Source of the DNA: Niveispirillum irakense DSM 11586
GTDB taxonomy: Bacteria; Pseudomonadota; Alphaproteobacteria; Azospirillales; Azospirillaceae
Reading direction: 5' to 3'
Assembly: GCF_000429645.1 (NCBI RefSeq)
Contig: NZ_AUCG01000016.1
Span: 558,001-622,000, forward strand
Length of the DNA: 64,000 nt
Below are positions 27,129-37,011 of the stretch, one piece after another. The notes beneath the pieces were generated by a model. The model saw only the letters and a list, made by a program, of their open reading frames with translations, was not told where the DNA came from and did not search any database. Every line of letters starts with the position of its first letter. The stretch's first letter is position 1. The translations under genes and the position numbers were made by a program.

Positions 27129-27191
27129 AGCCCTTGTTCAGCGAGCAGATTCACGCTCCAAAGCGATTCCGCTTTTCCGCGATCTGCTCTA
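27121..27191 (-). repeat. 71-bp dispersed repeat, copy 1
   Basis: Identical over 71 bp to the reverse complement of 63015-63085. It contains an imperfect palindrome (GAGCAGAT ... ATCTGCTC, about 47 bp) plus a spacer ending GGGCTTAGAGCC. Both copies lie in noncoding DNA. This resembles the palindromic intergenic elements common in alphaproteobacteria. Confidence 0.85.
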
Positions 27192-27285
27192 ATAGCCCAC
27201 CCCTGTGATCGTAACCGATCACCAACCTCAATCCCCGGCGCCAACGTCCGTTGTCTTGGGCGCGCTGCACATACGGCGCAGCGGC

Positions 27286-28044
27286 TTATGAGTATGCGGG
27301 CCACAGCCCGCGACGGCGCAGGATATCGCGCAGCAGCGTCGGGCGATCCGTGATCAGCCCGTCCACCCCCAGATCCAGCAGCCGTTCCATCTCCGTCGCC
27401 TCATCCACCGTCCAGACATGGACGGGAAGGCCCCGCCGATGGGCGCTGGCGATGAAGCGGGGGGTGATGATGGGGATACCATGGTGGTGAACCGGCACCT
27501 GCAGGCAATCGGCCTTGGGTCGGCCCAATGGCAGGCCATTGGCGGCTGACCAGATACGGGCCACCTCCATCGGACCGGCAGAACTGCACAGGTTGGGGCC
27601 CAGCCGGCGACGGAGCCGGTTAAGGCGCTGACCGGAGAAGGAGCCGACACAAACCCGTCCCAGCGCACCATGTTTTTCCAGCGCATCGGCCAGGGCAAGT
27701 GCCGCCGCGTCGCTTTTGGGATCAATATTGAAATGCAGGCCGGGCCAGCGTTCCAGCACCTCGTCCAGCAGGGGGATGGGCTCCCGGCCGGCGATACGGG
27801 CCTGTGAGACGATGGCCCAGGGCAGGTCACTCACCCGCCCCTGTCCATCCGTCAAATGGTCCAGCACATCATCATGGAAAATGATGAGCCTTCCATCCGC
27901 CGTCCGCTGGACATCGGTTTCGATATAGCGGTAGCCAAGGGATACGGCATTGGCGAAAGCGGCAAGGCTGTTTTCTGGCGCTTCCAGCCCACCGCCGCGA
28001 TGGGCAAAGGCGATGGGGCCGGCATGGGTCAGATAGGGATGCAT
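27286..28044 (-). CDS. Glycerophosphodiester phosphodiesterase (second copy)
   Basis: A 252-residue GDPD enzyme. FAHRGGGLEAPENSLAAF holds the catalytic HRG and EN pair, YIETDVQRTADGRLIIFHDDVLDHLTDG holds the acidic metal ligands and second His, and FNIDPK has Asp where many relatives have Glu. It has no signal peptide. It differs clearly from the copy at 17652 (IETDVQ against ELDVKI, and no long shared stretches), so the two were probably acquired or diverged separately. It is followed by two small membrane-protein genes upstream on the same strand. Confidence 0.92.
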   Translation of the reverse strand: MHPYLTHAGPIAFAHRGGGLEAPENSLAAFANAVSLGYRYIETDVQRTADGRLIIFHDDVLDHLTDGQGRVSDLPWAIVSQARIAGREPIPLLDEVLERWPGLHFNIDPKSDAAALALADALEKHGALGRVCVGSFSGQRLNRLRRRLGPNLCSSAGPMEVARIWSAANGLPLGRPKADCLQVPVHHHGIPIITPRFIASAHRRGLPVHVWTVDEATEMERLLDLGVDGLITDRPTLLRDILRRRGLWPAYS

Positions 28045-28057
28045 GCCGGCCTGCCTT

Positions 28058-28300
28058 TCACTTTGCCTGGGGGTCCTTTTCCGGCCGGGGCCAGCGGCTT
28101 ACGGCCACAAACCACAGACCAGCCGCCAGCAGCGGGGGGAAAACAAAGATCACCAGCGCCCAGAGCGGGTTGCGGCCCGTCTTGCCCAGCGCGATGCCCA
28201 GCATGCAAACGGTCCAGGTGACGGCAAGGACCATGATCAGCATGGAAAGCCATCCCGGCAGGGACAGCATCAGTTCGGTCATATCGCCATAGCGTGGCAT
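28058..28300 (-). CDS. Small membrane protein (two helices)
   Basis: An 80-residue protein with helices at about 10-32 and 42-65 separated by a short loop (GKTGRNPLW) and a basic tail. ATG at 28300 is preferred; ATG at 28282 would shorten it by six residues. Its start lies 5 bp from the stop of the next small membrane gene, so they are probably translated as a pair. No family recognised. Confidence 0.55.
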   Translation of the reverse strand: MPRYGDMTELMLSLPGWLSMLIMVLAVTWTVCMLGIALGKTGRNPLWALVIFVFPPLLAAGLWFVAVSRWPRPEKDPQAK

Positions 28301-28304
28301 CGGA

Positions 28305-28592
28305 TCAGCCCTTTCTGGCGTCGGCAGCCGCACGCTCGCGGCGCAATTTCTCACGCGGGTGCAGCTTTTCCGGACGGGGCGGCATGTTGGGCCAGGTGCG
28401 GAACGCCAGAAGGCTGGCAAAGACCGGCCAGCCCAGAACGGGCACTATAAGCCACGCCACCCAGACCGTGGGCAACCCGGCGCGGCGCAACAGCCGGATC
28501 GCCGGCCACAGGCAGAGCAGCGCCAGGGCGACGTGGATGGCCAGCGCCACCGGCCAGCCGCCGATCCCCCCCATGACATTGTCCATCTTCAT
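28305..28592 (-). CDS. Small membrane protein with charged C-terminus
   Basis: About 95 residues: two hydrophobic segments (about 9-30 and 38-58, the second WVAWLIVPVLGWPVFASLL) and a strongly basic tail (REKLRRERAAADARKG). ATG at 28592 or 28586 are both possible. It is immediately upstream of the 28058 gene, which has a similar two-helix layout, so the pair may form a complex. No family recognised. Confidence 0.55.
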   Translation of the reverse strand: MKMDNVMGGIGGWPVALAIHVALALLCLWPAIRLLRRAGLPTVWVAWLIVPVLGWPVFASLLAFRTWPNMPPRPEKLHPREKLRRERAAADARKG

Positions 28593-28649
28593 CCCATCCG
28601 CGCATCGCTTATGGGGCGGAGATAGCATGCCTGCCGTCCGCGTCAACCG

Positions 28650-29036
28650 CTTATGTCCTGTGGGACCCTGGGGGTGCGGGCGTCTTTTGTGGACGGCTGC
28701 TTGCCAAGACCTGACAGGATGCGGAAAAATGCAACTGTGGGTCTGGTTCGACCGTGTCTTGCCCGGAAATCGCGATCAGCATTGCGCCCCGGCCCCGGTG
28801 GCTCGTCGTCGCCTCCCTCTTTGGGCCGAAAGCTCTTCATCGACGCCCAGGCTTCCAGCAACGTGCCATCGACCGAGAAATGCTCGTCCGACAGCATTTT
28901 GCGAGCCCGGGCCTGCGCCACCAGCGCAGACAGAGACACTGCGAACGTCACTGCCGCGCATCTCGATCTCCAATCCGGTACAGGACCGCAGCGAATCACG
29001 ATCAAATCCCGGCCAGAAGACTTTTTAAGAAGCCCA
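28650..29036 (-). pseudogene. IS5-family transposase remnant, copy 1 (middle part)
   Basis: A minus-strand fragment reading KMLSDEHFSVDGTLLEAW, then ASMKSFRPK and PGRNADRDF, which is the region around the first catalytic Asp of IS5-type DDE transposases. The N-terminal part and everything after RDF are missing. Its 5' end (28975-29036) shares a 36-bp exact match with 63466-63501, followed by a terminal-repeat-like tip TGGGCTTCTTAAAAAG that directly abuts the CTAG containing the cysA stop. It is a decayed copy of the same element as at 63221. Confidence 0.8.
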
Positions 29037-30077
29037 CTAGCCCTGATAAACATTCGCCTGTCGCAGGCGCAGCGAAACCTGCTGGCCGGGGGTGGGCACC
29101 TGCAGGGTGGCTTCCCGGTCCAGCACGGCTTCCACCGTATGGCCATCCAGGTCCAGATCCAGGCGAAGCTGGGGGCCGACCGGCTGTACCAGACGCACCC
29201 GCGCCGGCAGCGTACCGGGACCGGGGCTGGTCAGTTCGATATCATGGGCGCGGATATAGGCGACGGCGGGGCCGCTGACCGGCACATTATTGAGGATCGG
29301 CACCGATACGCCGCCGATCAATGCCGCCCCATCCTGCACCTGACAATCAAGCCGGGTGCCGCCGCCCAGAAAGTCGCAGACAAAGGCCGAGGCCGGCCGG
29401 TCATAGACTTCCGCCGGCGTGCCGATCTGCTCGATCCGGCCGCGATGCAGGATGGTGACCCGATCCGCCAGTTCCAGCGCTTCTTCCTGGTCATGGGTGA
29501 CGAAGACGGTGGTCACGCCCATGCCCTTATGGATGTCGCGCAGCCAGCGGCGCAGTTCCTTGCGCACCTTGGCGTCCAGCGCGCCGAACGGCTCGTCCAG
29601 CAGCAGCACGCGCGGTTCTGTTGCCAGGGCGCGCGCCAGGGCCACGCGCTGGCGCTGGCCGCCGGAAAGCTGGTTGGGATAGCGTCCGGCCAGCGGTGCC
29701 AACTGCACCAGATCCAGCAGGTCCATCACCTTGGTCTTGATGGTGCTTTCCGACAATTTCGGCTTGCGGCGGGAGACGCGCAGCCCGAAGGCCACATTCT
29801 CAAACACGCTCATATGTCGGAACAGGGCGTAATGCTGGAAGACGAAGCCGACGCGGCGGGCATGGGGGGCCGTGACGGTCGCCTCCTCCCCCTCAATCAG
29901 CAGCCTGCCTTCATCGGCGAAATCTAACCCGCCGATCATGCGCAGCAAGGTGGTCTTGCCTGAACCGCTGGGCCCGAGCAGGGCCATCAGTTCCCCGCTT
30001 TCAATGTCCAGATCAATGCCGTCCACGGCGGCGAAGCCGCCGAAACGCTTGGTCAGGGCTTGGATGGAAATGCTCAT
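29037..30077 (-). CDS. cysA: Sulfate/thiosulfate ABC transporter ATPase
   Basis: ATP-binding subunit of the sulfate importer. Walker [14 protein letters not shown] is near residue 34, the Q-loop is [10 protein letters not shown], the signature is [15 protein letters not shown] and Walker B is [12 protein letters not shown]. The C-terminal about 110 residues form a TOBE-like regulatory domain. Length 346 is normal for CysA. It is the last gene of sbp-cysT-cysW-cysA. Its TAG stop forms the CTAG next to the IS5-type remnant, so the protein end was kept when the element inserted. Confidence 0.95.
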   Translation of the reverse strand: MSISIQALTKRFGGFAAVDGIDLDIESGELMALLGPSGSGKTTLLRMIGGLDFADEGRLLIEGEEATVTAPHARRVGFVFQHYALFRHMSVFENVAFGLRVSRRKPKLSESTIKTKVMDLLDLVQLAPLAGRYPNQLSGGQRQRVALARALATEPRVLLLDEPFGALDAKVRKELRRWLRDIHKGMGVTTVFVTHDQEEALELADRVTILHRGRIEQIGTPAEVYDRPASAFVCDFLGGGTRLDCQVQDGAALIGGVSVPILNNVPVSGPAVAYIRAHDIELTSPGPGTLPARVRLVQPVGPQLRLDLDLDGHTVEAVLDREATLQVPTPGQQVSLRLRQANVYQG

Positions 30078-30101
30078 CGAACGGGTTCCGGCGCGAAAGG
30101 G

Positions 30102-30971
30102 TCAGTGGCGGCGGGCGGTGGCGGCCAATTCGGCCCCATACCGCCATTCCAGCAGCGATTTGGCGATCAGCGTCACCAGGGCCAGGATGGCCAGCACAGA
30201 GGCGACGGCAAAAGCGGCGACGAAATTATATTCATTATAAAGGATTTCGACATGCAGCGGCATCGTGTTCGTCTCCCCCCTGATATGGCCGGAGACGACG
30301 GACACGGCACCAAATTCCCCCATCGCGCGGGCATTGCAGAGCAACACGCCATAAAGCAAACCCCAGCGGATATTGGGCAGGGTCACGCGGCGGAAGGTCT
30401 GCCAGCCGGACGCGCCAAGGGTGATGGCCGCCTCTTCGTCGTCGCTGCCCTGGGCCTGCATCAGGGGGATCAGTTCGCGAGCGACAAAGGGGAAGGTGAC
30501 GAAGATGGTGGCCAGCACCAGCCCCGGCACGGCAAAGACGATCTGTATGCCATTATCCCGCAGAAACGGGCCGATCAGGCTGTGCGTGCCGAACAGCAGC
30601 ACATAGACCAGACCGGAAATGACCGGGCTGACGGAGAAGGGCAGGTCGATCAGTGTCAGCAGCAGCGATTTGCCGGGGAATTTATGCTTGGCGATGGCCC
30701 AGGCGGCACAGATGCCGAAGACGAGATTGGCCGGCACGGCGATGGCGGCAACCAGCAGCGTCAGCCGGATGGCGGCCAGCGCATCCGGTTCCACCAGCGC
30801 TTCCCAATAGGTGTCCAGCCCGCGGCGCAATGCCTCTGTGAAGACAGCAGCCAGGGGCAGCAGAATGAAGAAAGCGAGGAAGGCCAGGGAAAGGGTGATG
30901 ATTCCGGCCTTCACCCAGGGGCTTTCACTGACCACAGGGCGGGCGGGTGTTGCGTTCCTGAAAGCGGCCAT
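30102..30971 (-). CDS. cysW: Sulfate ABC transporter permease CysW
   Basis: Inner-membrane permease of 289 residues with six hydrophobic helices and the EAA-loop region ([23 protein letters not shown]) that contacts Cys[18 protein letters not shown] is typical of CysW. It starts one base after the cysT stop and lies 24 bp before cysA, so all three are co-translated. It pairs with CysT to form the sulfate channel. Confidence 0.94.
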   Translation of the reverse strand: MAAFRNATPARPVVSESPWVKAGIITLSLAFLAFFILLPLAAVFTEALRRGLDTYWEALVEPDALAAIRLTLLVAAIAVPANLVFGICAAWAIAKHKFPGKSLLLTLIDLPFSVSPVISGLVYVLLFGTHSLIGPFLRDNGIQIVFAVPGLVLATIFVTFPFVARELIPLMQAQGSDDEEAAITLGASGWQTFRRVTLPNIRWGLLYGVLLCNARAMGEFGAVSVVSGHIRGETNTMPLHVEILYNEYNFVAAFAVASVLAILALVTLIAKSLLEWRYGAELAATARRH

Positions 30972-30972
30972 G

Positions 30973-31827
30973 TCACGCCCCCGCCCAGCGGCGGTTCCAC
31001 CGCTGCAAAAGATTGATCACCAGCAGCATCGCGAAGGAAAGGATCAGCATGGCGACGCCAATGGCGGCGGCACCGGCATAATCAAACTGTTCCAGCTTGA
31101 TCACGATCAGCAGCGGGGCGATTTCCGACACCAGCGGCATGTTGCCGGCGATGAAGATGACCGAGCCATATTCCCCCACCGCGCGCGCCAGGGCGAGTGC
31201 AAAGCCCGTCATCAGGGCCGGCAGGATCAGGGGGAAGATCACGCGGGTGAAGGTTTCCCAGCGCGTGGCGCCCAGGCAGGCGGCCGCCTCCTCCAGTTCC
31301 GCATCCAACTCCTCCAGCACGGGCTGGACGGTGCGGACCACGAAGGGCAGGCCGATGAAGGTGAGCGCCACCACAATGCCCAGCGGGGTGAAGGCCACCT
31401 TGATCCCCAGCGGGTCCAGGAACTGGCCGACCCAGCCATTGGGGGCATAGAGCGAGGTCAGCGCGATGCCAGCCACGGCGGTGGGCAGGGCAAAGGGCAG
31501 ATCGACCATCGCATCCACGATGCGTTTGCCCGGAAATTCATACCGCACCAGCATCCAGGCGACGCCCAGGCCGAAAACGGCATTGATGGCGGCGGCAAAG
31601 AAGGCGGTGGTGAAGCTGAGGCGCAGGGCGGCCAGCACGCGCGGTTGCGTAATGGCCTCCCAGAAGCCCGCCAGCCCCATTTCCCAGGGGCGCAGCACCA
31701 GGGCCGCCAGCGGGATCAGAACGATAATGGTGAGGTAGAAGAGCGTGATACCCAGCGTCAGACCGAAACCGGGGATGATCGACCTTTCCCGCCGCAGGAA
31801 CGCGGGGACGAGAGAAAGCCTCGTCAC
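30973..31827 (-). CDS. cysT: Sulfate ABC transporter permease CysT
   Basis: A 284-residue permease with six helices. The CysT-type segment [18 protein letters not shown] and the EAA loop [21 protein letters not shown] are clear. The start is GTG at 31827 (MTRLSLVP); a tiny frame of seven codons ends on the same TGA overlap just before it. With CysW it forms the membrane channel of the importer; sbp is 61 bp upstream. Confidence 0.93.
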   Translation of the reverse strand: MTRLSLVPAFLRRERSIIPGFGLTLGITLFYLTIIVLIPLAALVLRPWEMGLAGFWEAITQPRVLAALRLSFTTAFFAAAINAVFGLGVAWMLVRYEFPGKRIVDAMVDLPFALPTAVAGIALTSLYAPNGWVGQFLDPLGIKVAFTPLGIVVALTFIGLPFVVRTVQPVLEELDAELEEAAACLGATRWETFTRVIFPLILPALMTGFALALARAVGEYGSVIFIAGNMPLVSEIAPLLIVIKLEQFDYAGAAAIGVAMLILSFAMLLVINLLQRWNRRWAGA

Positions 31828-31888
31828 GAATGCACCTGTTCGGTCATGACGCGAGATATCCCTATTTACCCTTCAATCCAGGATGAGC

Positions 31889-32896
31889 TTACTGGCCCGG
31901 CTTGTAAATCTGGTCGAAGACGCCACCATCGGCAAAATGGGTCTTCTGGGCGTTCTGCCAGTCACCGAACTTGGTGATGTCGAACAGTTCCAGCTTGGGG
32001 AAACGGTCGGCATATTTCTGGGCAAGCTGCGGCAGGCGCGGGCGGTAATAATGCTTGGCCGCCAGTTCCTGGCCTTCCGGCGTGTAGAGATATGTCAGAT
32101 AGGCTTCAGCCACCTTGCGGGTGCCCTTGCGATCGACATTCTTGTCCACCACAGCCACCGGCGGTTCCGCCAGGATGGAAACGGAAGGAACAACGATTTC
32201 CAGCTTGTCCGGCCCCAGCTCATTGATGGCGAGGAAGGCTTCATTCTCCCAGGCCAGCAGCACATCACCAATGCCGCGCTGAACGAAGGTGGTGGTGGCG
32301 CCGCGGGCGCCGGTATCCAGCACCGGCACATTCTTGAACAGCTTGGTCACGAAATCGCGGCCCGCCGCCTCATCCCCGCCGGCCTTGTTCACGGCATAGC
32401 CCCAGGCAGCCAGATAGTTCCAGCGCGCCCCGCCCGAGGTTTTCGGGTTGGGGGTGATGACCTGGGTACCGGGCTTCAGCAGATCATCCCAATCCTTGAT
32501 GCCCTTGGGGTTGCCCTTGCGAACCAGGAAGACGATGGTGGAGGTGTAGGGCGAGGAATTATAGGGCAGCTTGGCCTGCCATTCCTTGTCCAGCAGGTTG
32601 CCATTCTCGACCAGCGCATCGATATCGTAGGCCAGCGCCAGGGTGACGACATCCGCGTCCAGCCCGTCGATGACGGACCGGGCCTGCTTGCCGGAACCGC
32701 CATGCGAGGCGCGGATCTGCACCGCCTCACCGGTCTGTTCCTTCCAATGCTTGGCGAAGGCCTCGTTAAATTCCTTGTAAAGCTCGCGGGTCGGGTCGTA
32801 GGAGACGTTGAGGATCTGGCCGTTACCCCACACCGGCGTTACCGCCAGGGTCATGAGGGCCGCCGTTGTAAAAGCAACGCGTTTGAACCACTTCAT
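31889..32896 (-). CDS. Periplasmic sulfate-binding protein
   Basis: A 335-residue substrate-binding protein with a signal peptide (MKWFKR, hydrophobic core, cleavage near VWGNG). The ligand-binding segments [13 protein letters not shown] and [16 protein letters not shown], and the closing [19 protein letters not shown], are typical of the Sbp/CysP group. ATG at 32896 follows AAGGAGAC. It heads the sulfate import operon and should be expressed under sulfur limitation; no CysB site was recognised in the AT-rich upstream DNA. Confidence 0.94.
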   Translation of the reverse strand: MKWFKRVAFTTAALMTLAVTPVWGNGQILNVSYDPTRELYKEFNEAFAKHWKEQTGEAVQIRASHGGSGKQARSVIDGLDADVVTLALAYDIDALVENGNLLDKEWQAKLPYNSSPYTSTIVFLVRKGNPKGIKDWDDLLKPGTQVITPNPKTSGGARWNYLAAWGYAVNKAGGDEAAGRDFVTKLFKNVPVLDTGARGATTTFVQRGIGDVLLAWENEAFLAINELGPDKLEIVVPSVSILAEPPVAVVDKNVDRKGTRKVAEAYLTYLYTPEGQELAAKHYYRPRLPQLAQKYADRFPKLELFDITKFGDWQNAQKTHFADGGVFDQIYKPGQ

Positions 32897-33182
32897 TGGA
32901 TGTCTCCTTCGACTGGCCGCGTCCGACAATGGTACGCGGATGGTGGCGGGCCCACGAAGGTTTTTCGTGGCGCTTTAGCGTTTGGTGCGCGGCGCAAGCT
33001 GCCCTGATCAAATTGCCGCGATGAGCTGGTTAATCCCTACTCATGAGATGGAAATTCCATGATATAGAAATTGGTGTCAATTAAAAAAATAAACACATAT
33101 TTTTTGTTATTTTTGAAACGCAAGAAGTGCCCGAACATCCGGGATGACAAACAGTCTCAAAAATGCTGAAAAACGCTGGAGA

Positions 33183-34169
33183 TCAGCCGTTACGTTGCCA
33201 GACTTTGCTGATCAAAAAATTCTTGGCCAGGAACTGGTAGGTGCGTTTCAGCCGCCCTTCCGTTTCTGGATCACGATCAATTTCGTGGCCATGCCACATC
33301 TCGATCATCTCGTCCCATACCATCAACATGGTGTGCAATTCGTCGCGCATGCCGCGGATAAAGGTGATCTGCGCATCGAAAGAGCGCAGCATGGCCATCA
33401 CTTCCGAAGTTTGCCCATCGATTTGGTCGAATATATCGTCGAAAGTGGAAACTGGCGCTTTAGCCAGGGCGATCATCCGGCTCACTTCAGATGATAATTG
33501 CTGGTCACTGCGGAAGACCCGCTTGGCCTGACCCAGGCGGACCATGATTTTCTGTACCTCGGCATACCGCTCACGCAGTGCTTCGATATAGGACAGTTCC
33601 CGCGCCAGGTGATCGACCTTGTCGACCATCTCCTGCTTGCGTTCCTCGGGCAGGCCGAACTGTTTGGCCAACTTCGCGAAGGCTTCCTGTGCCCGCTGTT
33701 TGATGTTGGGGTCTTCGATCAACTGTTCCAGCTTATACCGGTCAGTGATCATCTCCTCCCGGCCGGTGATCCAGGAGACAAGCTGCAGCGTCAAACGGCC
33801 CCGGGCCACCATCAGGTGATGCTCATCCACACGCCATGATGCCGACCCATCCAGCAATTCCCGGGGGATACTGTCACCGGGCCGGATTTCCTTCACATAT
33901 TTCAGGCCTTTTTCCACTACGGTCAGAAGGCGTGCATCTTCGCTCTTCTCGTCGATGGCGAAGCTATCCCGCAAGGTGCGGAAATTGATCTTGCCCCAGA
34001 CATCCCCCAGATGGACGTTGAAGACGGGGTCATTATTGTCGCGGGACAGACAGAAATAGCCGCCCGGCAAGGCGAAAACCTTGCTGCTGAAAAGGAAATG
34101 CGTGCTGGTACTATTTTCTTCCCCGGTGGATGAATCCGGCGCGGGTGCGGTGGTTGCTCTTTCAGGCAC
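33183..34169 (-). CDS. Conserved-type hypothetical protein, alpha-helical
   Basis: A 328-residue protein starting at GTG 34169 (no upstream Met before a stop). It has no signal peptide or membrane segment. The first about 130 residues look like a beta-rich domain (FALPGGYFCLSRDN, VFNVHLGDVWGKINF), and about 135-290 are long helices likely to form coiled coils (ELSYIEALRERYAEVQK, EVMAMLRSFDAQITFIRGM). The C-terminus has HGHEIDRDPETEGRLK. No family was recognised. It follows the degenerate EAL gene (34315) on the same strand by 145 bp, so a shared role is possible. Confidence 0.7.
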   Translation of the reverse strand: MPERATTAPAPDSSTGEENSTSTHFLFSSKVFALPGGYFCLSRDNNDPVFNVHLGDVWGKINFRTLRDSFAIDEKSEDARLLTVVEKGLKYVKEIRPGDSIPRELLDGSASWRVDEHHLMVARGRLTLQLVSWITGREEMITDRYKLEQLIEDPNIKQRAQEAFAKLAKQFGLPEERKQEMVDKVDHLARELSYIEALRERYAEVQKIMVRLGQAKRVFRSDQQLSSEVSRMIALAKAPVSTFDDIFDQIDGQTSEVMAMLRSFDAQITFIRGMRDELHTMLMVWDEMIEMWHGHEIDRDPETEGRLKRTYQFLAKNFLISKVWQRNG

Positions 34170-34314
34170 AGACGCTATCGGGGGTTTCCCCCGTCCCTAT
34201 TCATCGCGAATGAAAGACATCCTAGCAGATTGCGTCCAGGATCGCCCAATTAAGGTTCATATCGCAAGGATAGGGCACAATGGCGCAGCATTCCCGACTG
34301 CGCAAAGTCCTATG

Positions 34315-35628
34315 TCACTCATGCATCATCTTGGCGCTTTTGATCGCATCCCGGATCAGCACGCCCTTGCGCAGGATGTTATCCACAATCCGGCCCTGGA
34401 CCAGGTCAATCCCAGCCTTCTCTGCGAACATCAAGCCCGATACACTGCCGCAGCGGGCCAGGATGAAACGGCAGTTGCTCTGCCCCTGGATTTTGTCTGC
34501 GAAGGATTTGTATTCATAGTCCGACATCTGGTCCATTTCGTCGGTCCAGAATATCTTGGCATAATCACAGGCCATATATTCCAGGTCCATATGGGTGACC
34601 CAGAAGTCATTCAGCCCGTCGATACAGATTTTGTAGCCTTTGGACGAGGCGAAATCGACCACCTCCTTGTAGGTGTCGATATTCTCCACAAGATCGGCCT
34701 TGTTGATTTCAAGAATCACATTGCCGCGCAGATCGGCGGTCAGCCTTTCATCGAACTTCACGAAAGCAGAGGACATAACGGTGGACAGGTTCAGGTTCAA
34801 CCCGATCCGCCGGCCCCGCAGGAAATCCACGCCGTAATTCAGCGCCTTGAGCACTGAATTATCGAGATTGGCCGTGAAATAGCTGAACAGCCATTTATTG
34901 GCTGTGATGTCGTAACTGGGGGATAGCCGCTCTTCCAGCGCCTTGATGGCGATATAGAGCTCAAAATATTCGTAATGAGTGGCGTCGCCGGTCTGGATAT
35001 TGACGACAGGCTGGTTGAGCATAAAAGGTGACAGATCGAACATCTGCACCGCGCGCTCAATCTTGCCCAATTCCTCCAGCGTGATCGGCGGCTTGGTCTC
35101 CGCTTTCACCGAATCGGCGCTGCTTTCCCGTGCCAGCCCCTCGATGAAGCGGATGACATTCACAAAATTGAGCGACAACTCCATGATCGAATAAAGGCTG
35201 TCCTCCCCATAGGGATTGCGCTTCATCATCACGGTGCGCGCCAACATCAATTTTTCGATTTTGGAACAGACTTCCGAAATCAGGGAAAACTTGATGCCCT
35301 TGTACAGGATGATGACATCATCATTGGACAGGCTGAATATCTGCAGATAGGCGGACTGGTCGGCGGTTTCCTGCATCGCCCGCTTGATGGAGATGTTGTC
35401 GAGCTGGCTCTTATCCTTCAACAGTGACATGTGAAGGTGGATAAGGCGCAGCCCCTGCACTTCCCGCTTGGCTGATTGCAGCAGGGTCAAAAGTTTCTGG
35501 TCGTCATGCTCCGGGCGCTCGGCCATCGCAGTCGCTGACCGTTCGCCGGGTTTGACCCGGACCCAGTCGCGCTTGGGTGCATTGGGCTGCCGATTCATGA
35601 AACCGCCTGTGCCTGATCCTGCTGACAT
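34315..35628 (-). CDS. Degenerate EAL-domain protein (likely non-catalytic)
   Basis: A 437-residue cytosolic protein. The last about 240 residues have the EAL-domain outline: NLNLSTVM (the N-x-S strand), LEINKADLVEN, IDGLNDFW where DDFGxG is normal, and a closing AEKAGIDLVQGRIV. The E-A-L signature is ELYIA, the DDFG acidic pair is lost, and the catalytic Lys-x-Asp is KIFW, so c-di-GMP hydrolysis is not expected. Residues 1-190 hold a PAS-like or helical sensory region without clear motif. ATG at 35628 is used; ATG at 35598 is possible. It may bind c-di-GMP or a partner and lies just upstream of the unknown gene at 33183. Confidence 0.72.
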   Translation of the reverse strand: MSAGSGTGGFMNRQPNAPKRDWVRVKPGERSATAMAERPEHDDQKLLTLLQSAKREVQGLRLIHLHMSLLKDKSQLDNISIKRAMQETADQSAYLQIFSLSNDDVIILYKGIKFSLISEVCSKIEKLMLARTVMMKRNPYGEDSLYSIMELSLNFVNVIRFIEGLARESSADSVKAETKPPITLEELGKIERAVQMFDLSPFMLNQPVVNIQTGDATHYEYFELYIAIKALEERLSPSYDITANKWLFSYFTANLDNSVLKALNYGVDFLRGRRIGLNLNLSTVMSSAFVKFDERLTADLRGNVILEINKADLVENIDTYKEVVDFASSKGYKICIDGLNDFWVTHMDLEYMACDYAKIFWTDEMDQMSDYEYKSFADKIQGQSNCRFILARCGSVSGLMFAEKAGIDLVQGRIVDNILRKGVLIRDAIKSAKMMHE

Positions 35629-35850
35629 CCCGGCTTTTGCTTAATCGAGGCAGCCGACCCTCGCCGTCGCCACTGATACCAGCCCTGCAGAAAAAAGAGC
35701 GGCAACGGCAAAGACGGACGCATTCAATCTATAACGAATTTTATCCAATGTTAACACAGTAATCCTACCCTATCGCATAGTCCGGTAGGACGTATGAAAC
35801 CGGGACGTCTTACCCTTCCGCGTGTAACGGTGTGATAGGGTGTCGCCTGT

Positions 35851-36879
35851 TCACTCCCATTCGATAAAAGGCATTTGCCCCACGCGGATCGGCCCGATGG
35901 AAAATTGCTGATCCTGGATGGTCAGCGGCACCCGCACGACCCGGCGACCATCCGGCTGTTGCTGGGAAAGAAAGCCCAGCGCCGTCTTCATCGCCTTGCC
36001 CTGGTCCCGGCTCAGCGTGCCGCGGGCAACCATCATGTCGGCCAGGGCATCGGCCCCGGACAGTTCCGCACTGCCGGCCATTTGGGGCTGCAGCATCTCG
36101 TCCAGCGCCAGGGTGGCGTTGCCGCGCAGATCCATTCCGCTCCAGAGCAGGCGGAAACCCGTCACTTCCACTGTGCCGCCGGCCTCGCTCCATCCACGCA
36201 ACGCGGCCGGATCGGGGTTGGGCGGCAGGATGCCGTGTAATTGCGCTTCCAGGGCGATTTCCTGCATCTCTGCGTCCAGCGGCGGCGGCACGGGGCCGGG
36301 CAGCGTGATGGCGCGGGCCAGCAGATTGAAACTGCCGATCACGGGTGTGGGTGTTGCCGCCGTCAATGCGGGCACCGTCCAGGACAGATCCAGGCTGGAT
36401 GCGGCCAGCGGGCCCATCAAGCCACCGCTTTCAAGACGGGGCTGGTCCAGATGGATTTTCCACTGCTGAATGCCGCCCTGTCTGGCAAGCCGCAATTCCC
36501 CTTCGCCGGCGGGGGCCGTCAGGGCCAGGGTTCCTTCCGTCCCGCGCGGCGGTCCGACAACCCGCGCGCCACCATCCAGATGCAGGGTGATGCGCAGCGG
36601 GTCCCAGGGGCGGGCCCAGGCCTCCAGGCTTCCGACCTCCACCAGCATGCCATCGGATCGTTGCCAGCGGGCCTGATCCAGCCGCAGCGACAGGCGCAGG
36701 GGAAAGCCGCCGATGGCGGGCTCGGTCGGGTTGATGCTGTTGCCCTGTGCCTGCTGTGCTGCCACGACATCGTTGACGGCACGGCGTAATTGCGCCGATG
36801 CCGCCACCCACCATCCCGTATAGGCCAGGAACAACAGCAGCAGCAGGGCAACGGCAAGGGAGATCGGGCGCAATCGCAT
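35851..36879 (-). CDS. DUF2125 family membrane-anchored protein
   Basis: A 342-residue protein with a single N-terminal transmembrane anchor (about residues 6-25) and a periplasmic part of repeated beta-strand segments such as GFPLRLSLRLDQARW and LRITLHLDGGARVVGPP, the pattern of alphaproteobacterial DUF2125 proteins. A late segment DALADMMVARGTLSRDQG may be helical. ATG at 36879 is the first Met of a proper anchor. It stands alone, divergent from the ChaC gene. Function unknown; the layout suggests an envelope or lipid-handling role. Confidence 0.82.
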   Translation of the reverse strand: MRLRPISLAVALLLLLFLAYTGWWVAASAQLRRAVNDVVAAQQAQGNSINPTEPAIGGFPLRLSLRLDQARWQRSDGMLVEVGSLEAWARPWDPLRITLHLDGGARVVGPPRGTEGTLALTAPAGEGELRLARQGGIQQWKIHLDQPRLESGGLMGPLAASSLDLSWTVPALTAATPTPVIGSFNLLARAITLPGPVPPPLDAEMQEIALEAQLHGILPPNPDPAALRGWSEAGGTVEVTGFRLLWSGMDLRGNATLALDEMLQPQMAGSAELSGADALADMMVARGTLSRDQGKAMKTALGFLSQQQPDGRRVVRVPLTIQDQQFSIGPIRVGQMPFIEWE

Positions 36880-37011
36880 CAGGCGGGGTCCAGCACAGGC
36901 AGAAAGAGTGGTCGGCGGCAGGGCGCCACGGAACGGGCGGGCCGTCAAGGGCGGGTTCCCTGCGCAGGCACCTTGCGCTAAGCTTCGCAGGTGCGAAAGT
37001 GCCAGGATAAG

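Noticed and set aside
27204-27221. Small palindrome TGATCGTAACCGATCA
   Set aside because: A six-bp stem in the gap before the GDPD gene; no second copy and no gene start nearby, so could be chance.
31824-31847. Seven-codon ORF ending on the cysT GTG start (GTGA overlap)
   Set aside because: Looks like a possible leader peptide, but it has no ribosome binding site and no sulfur-related codon bias, so chance is more likely.
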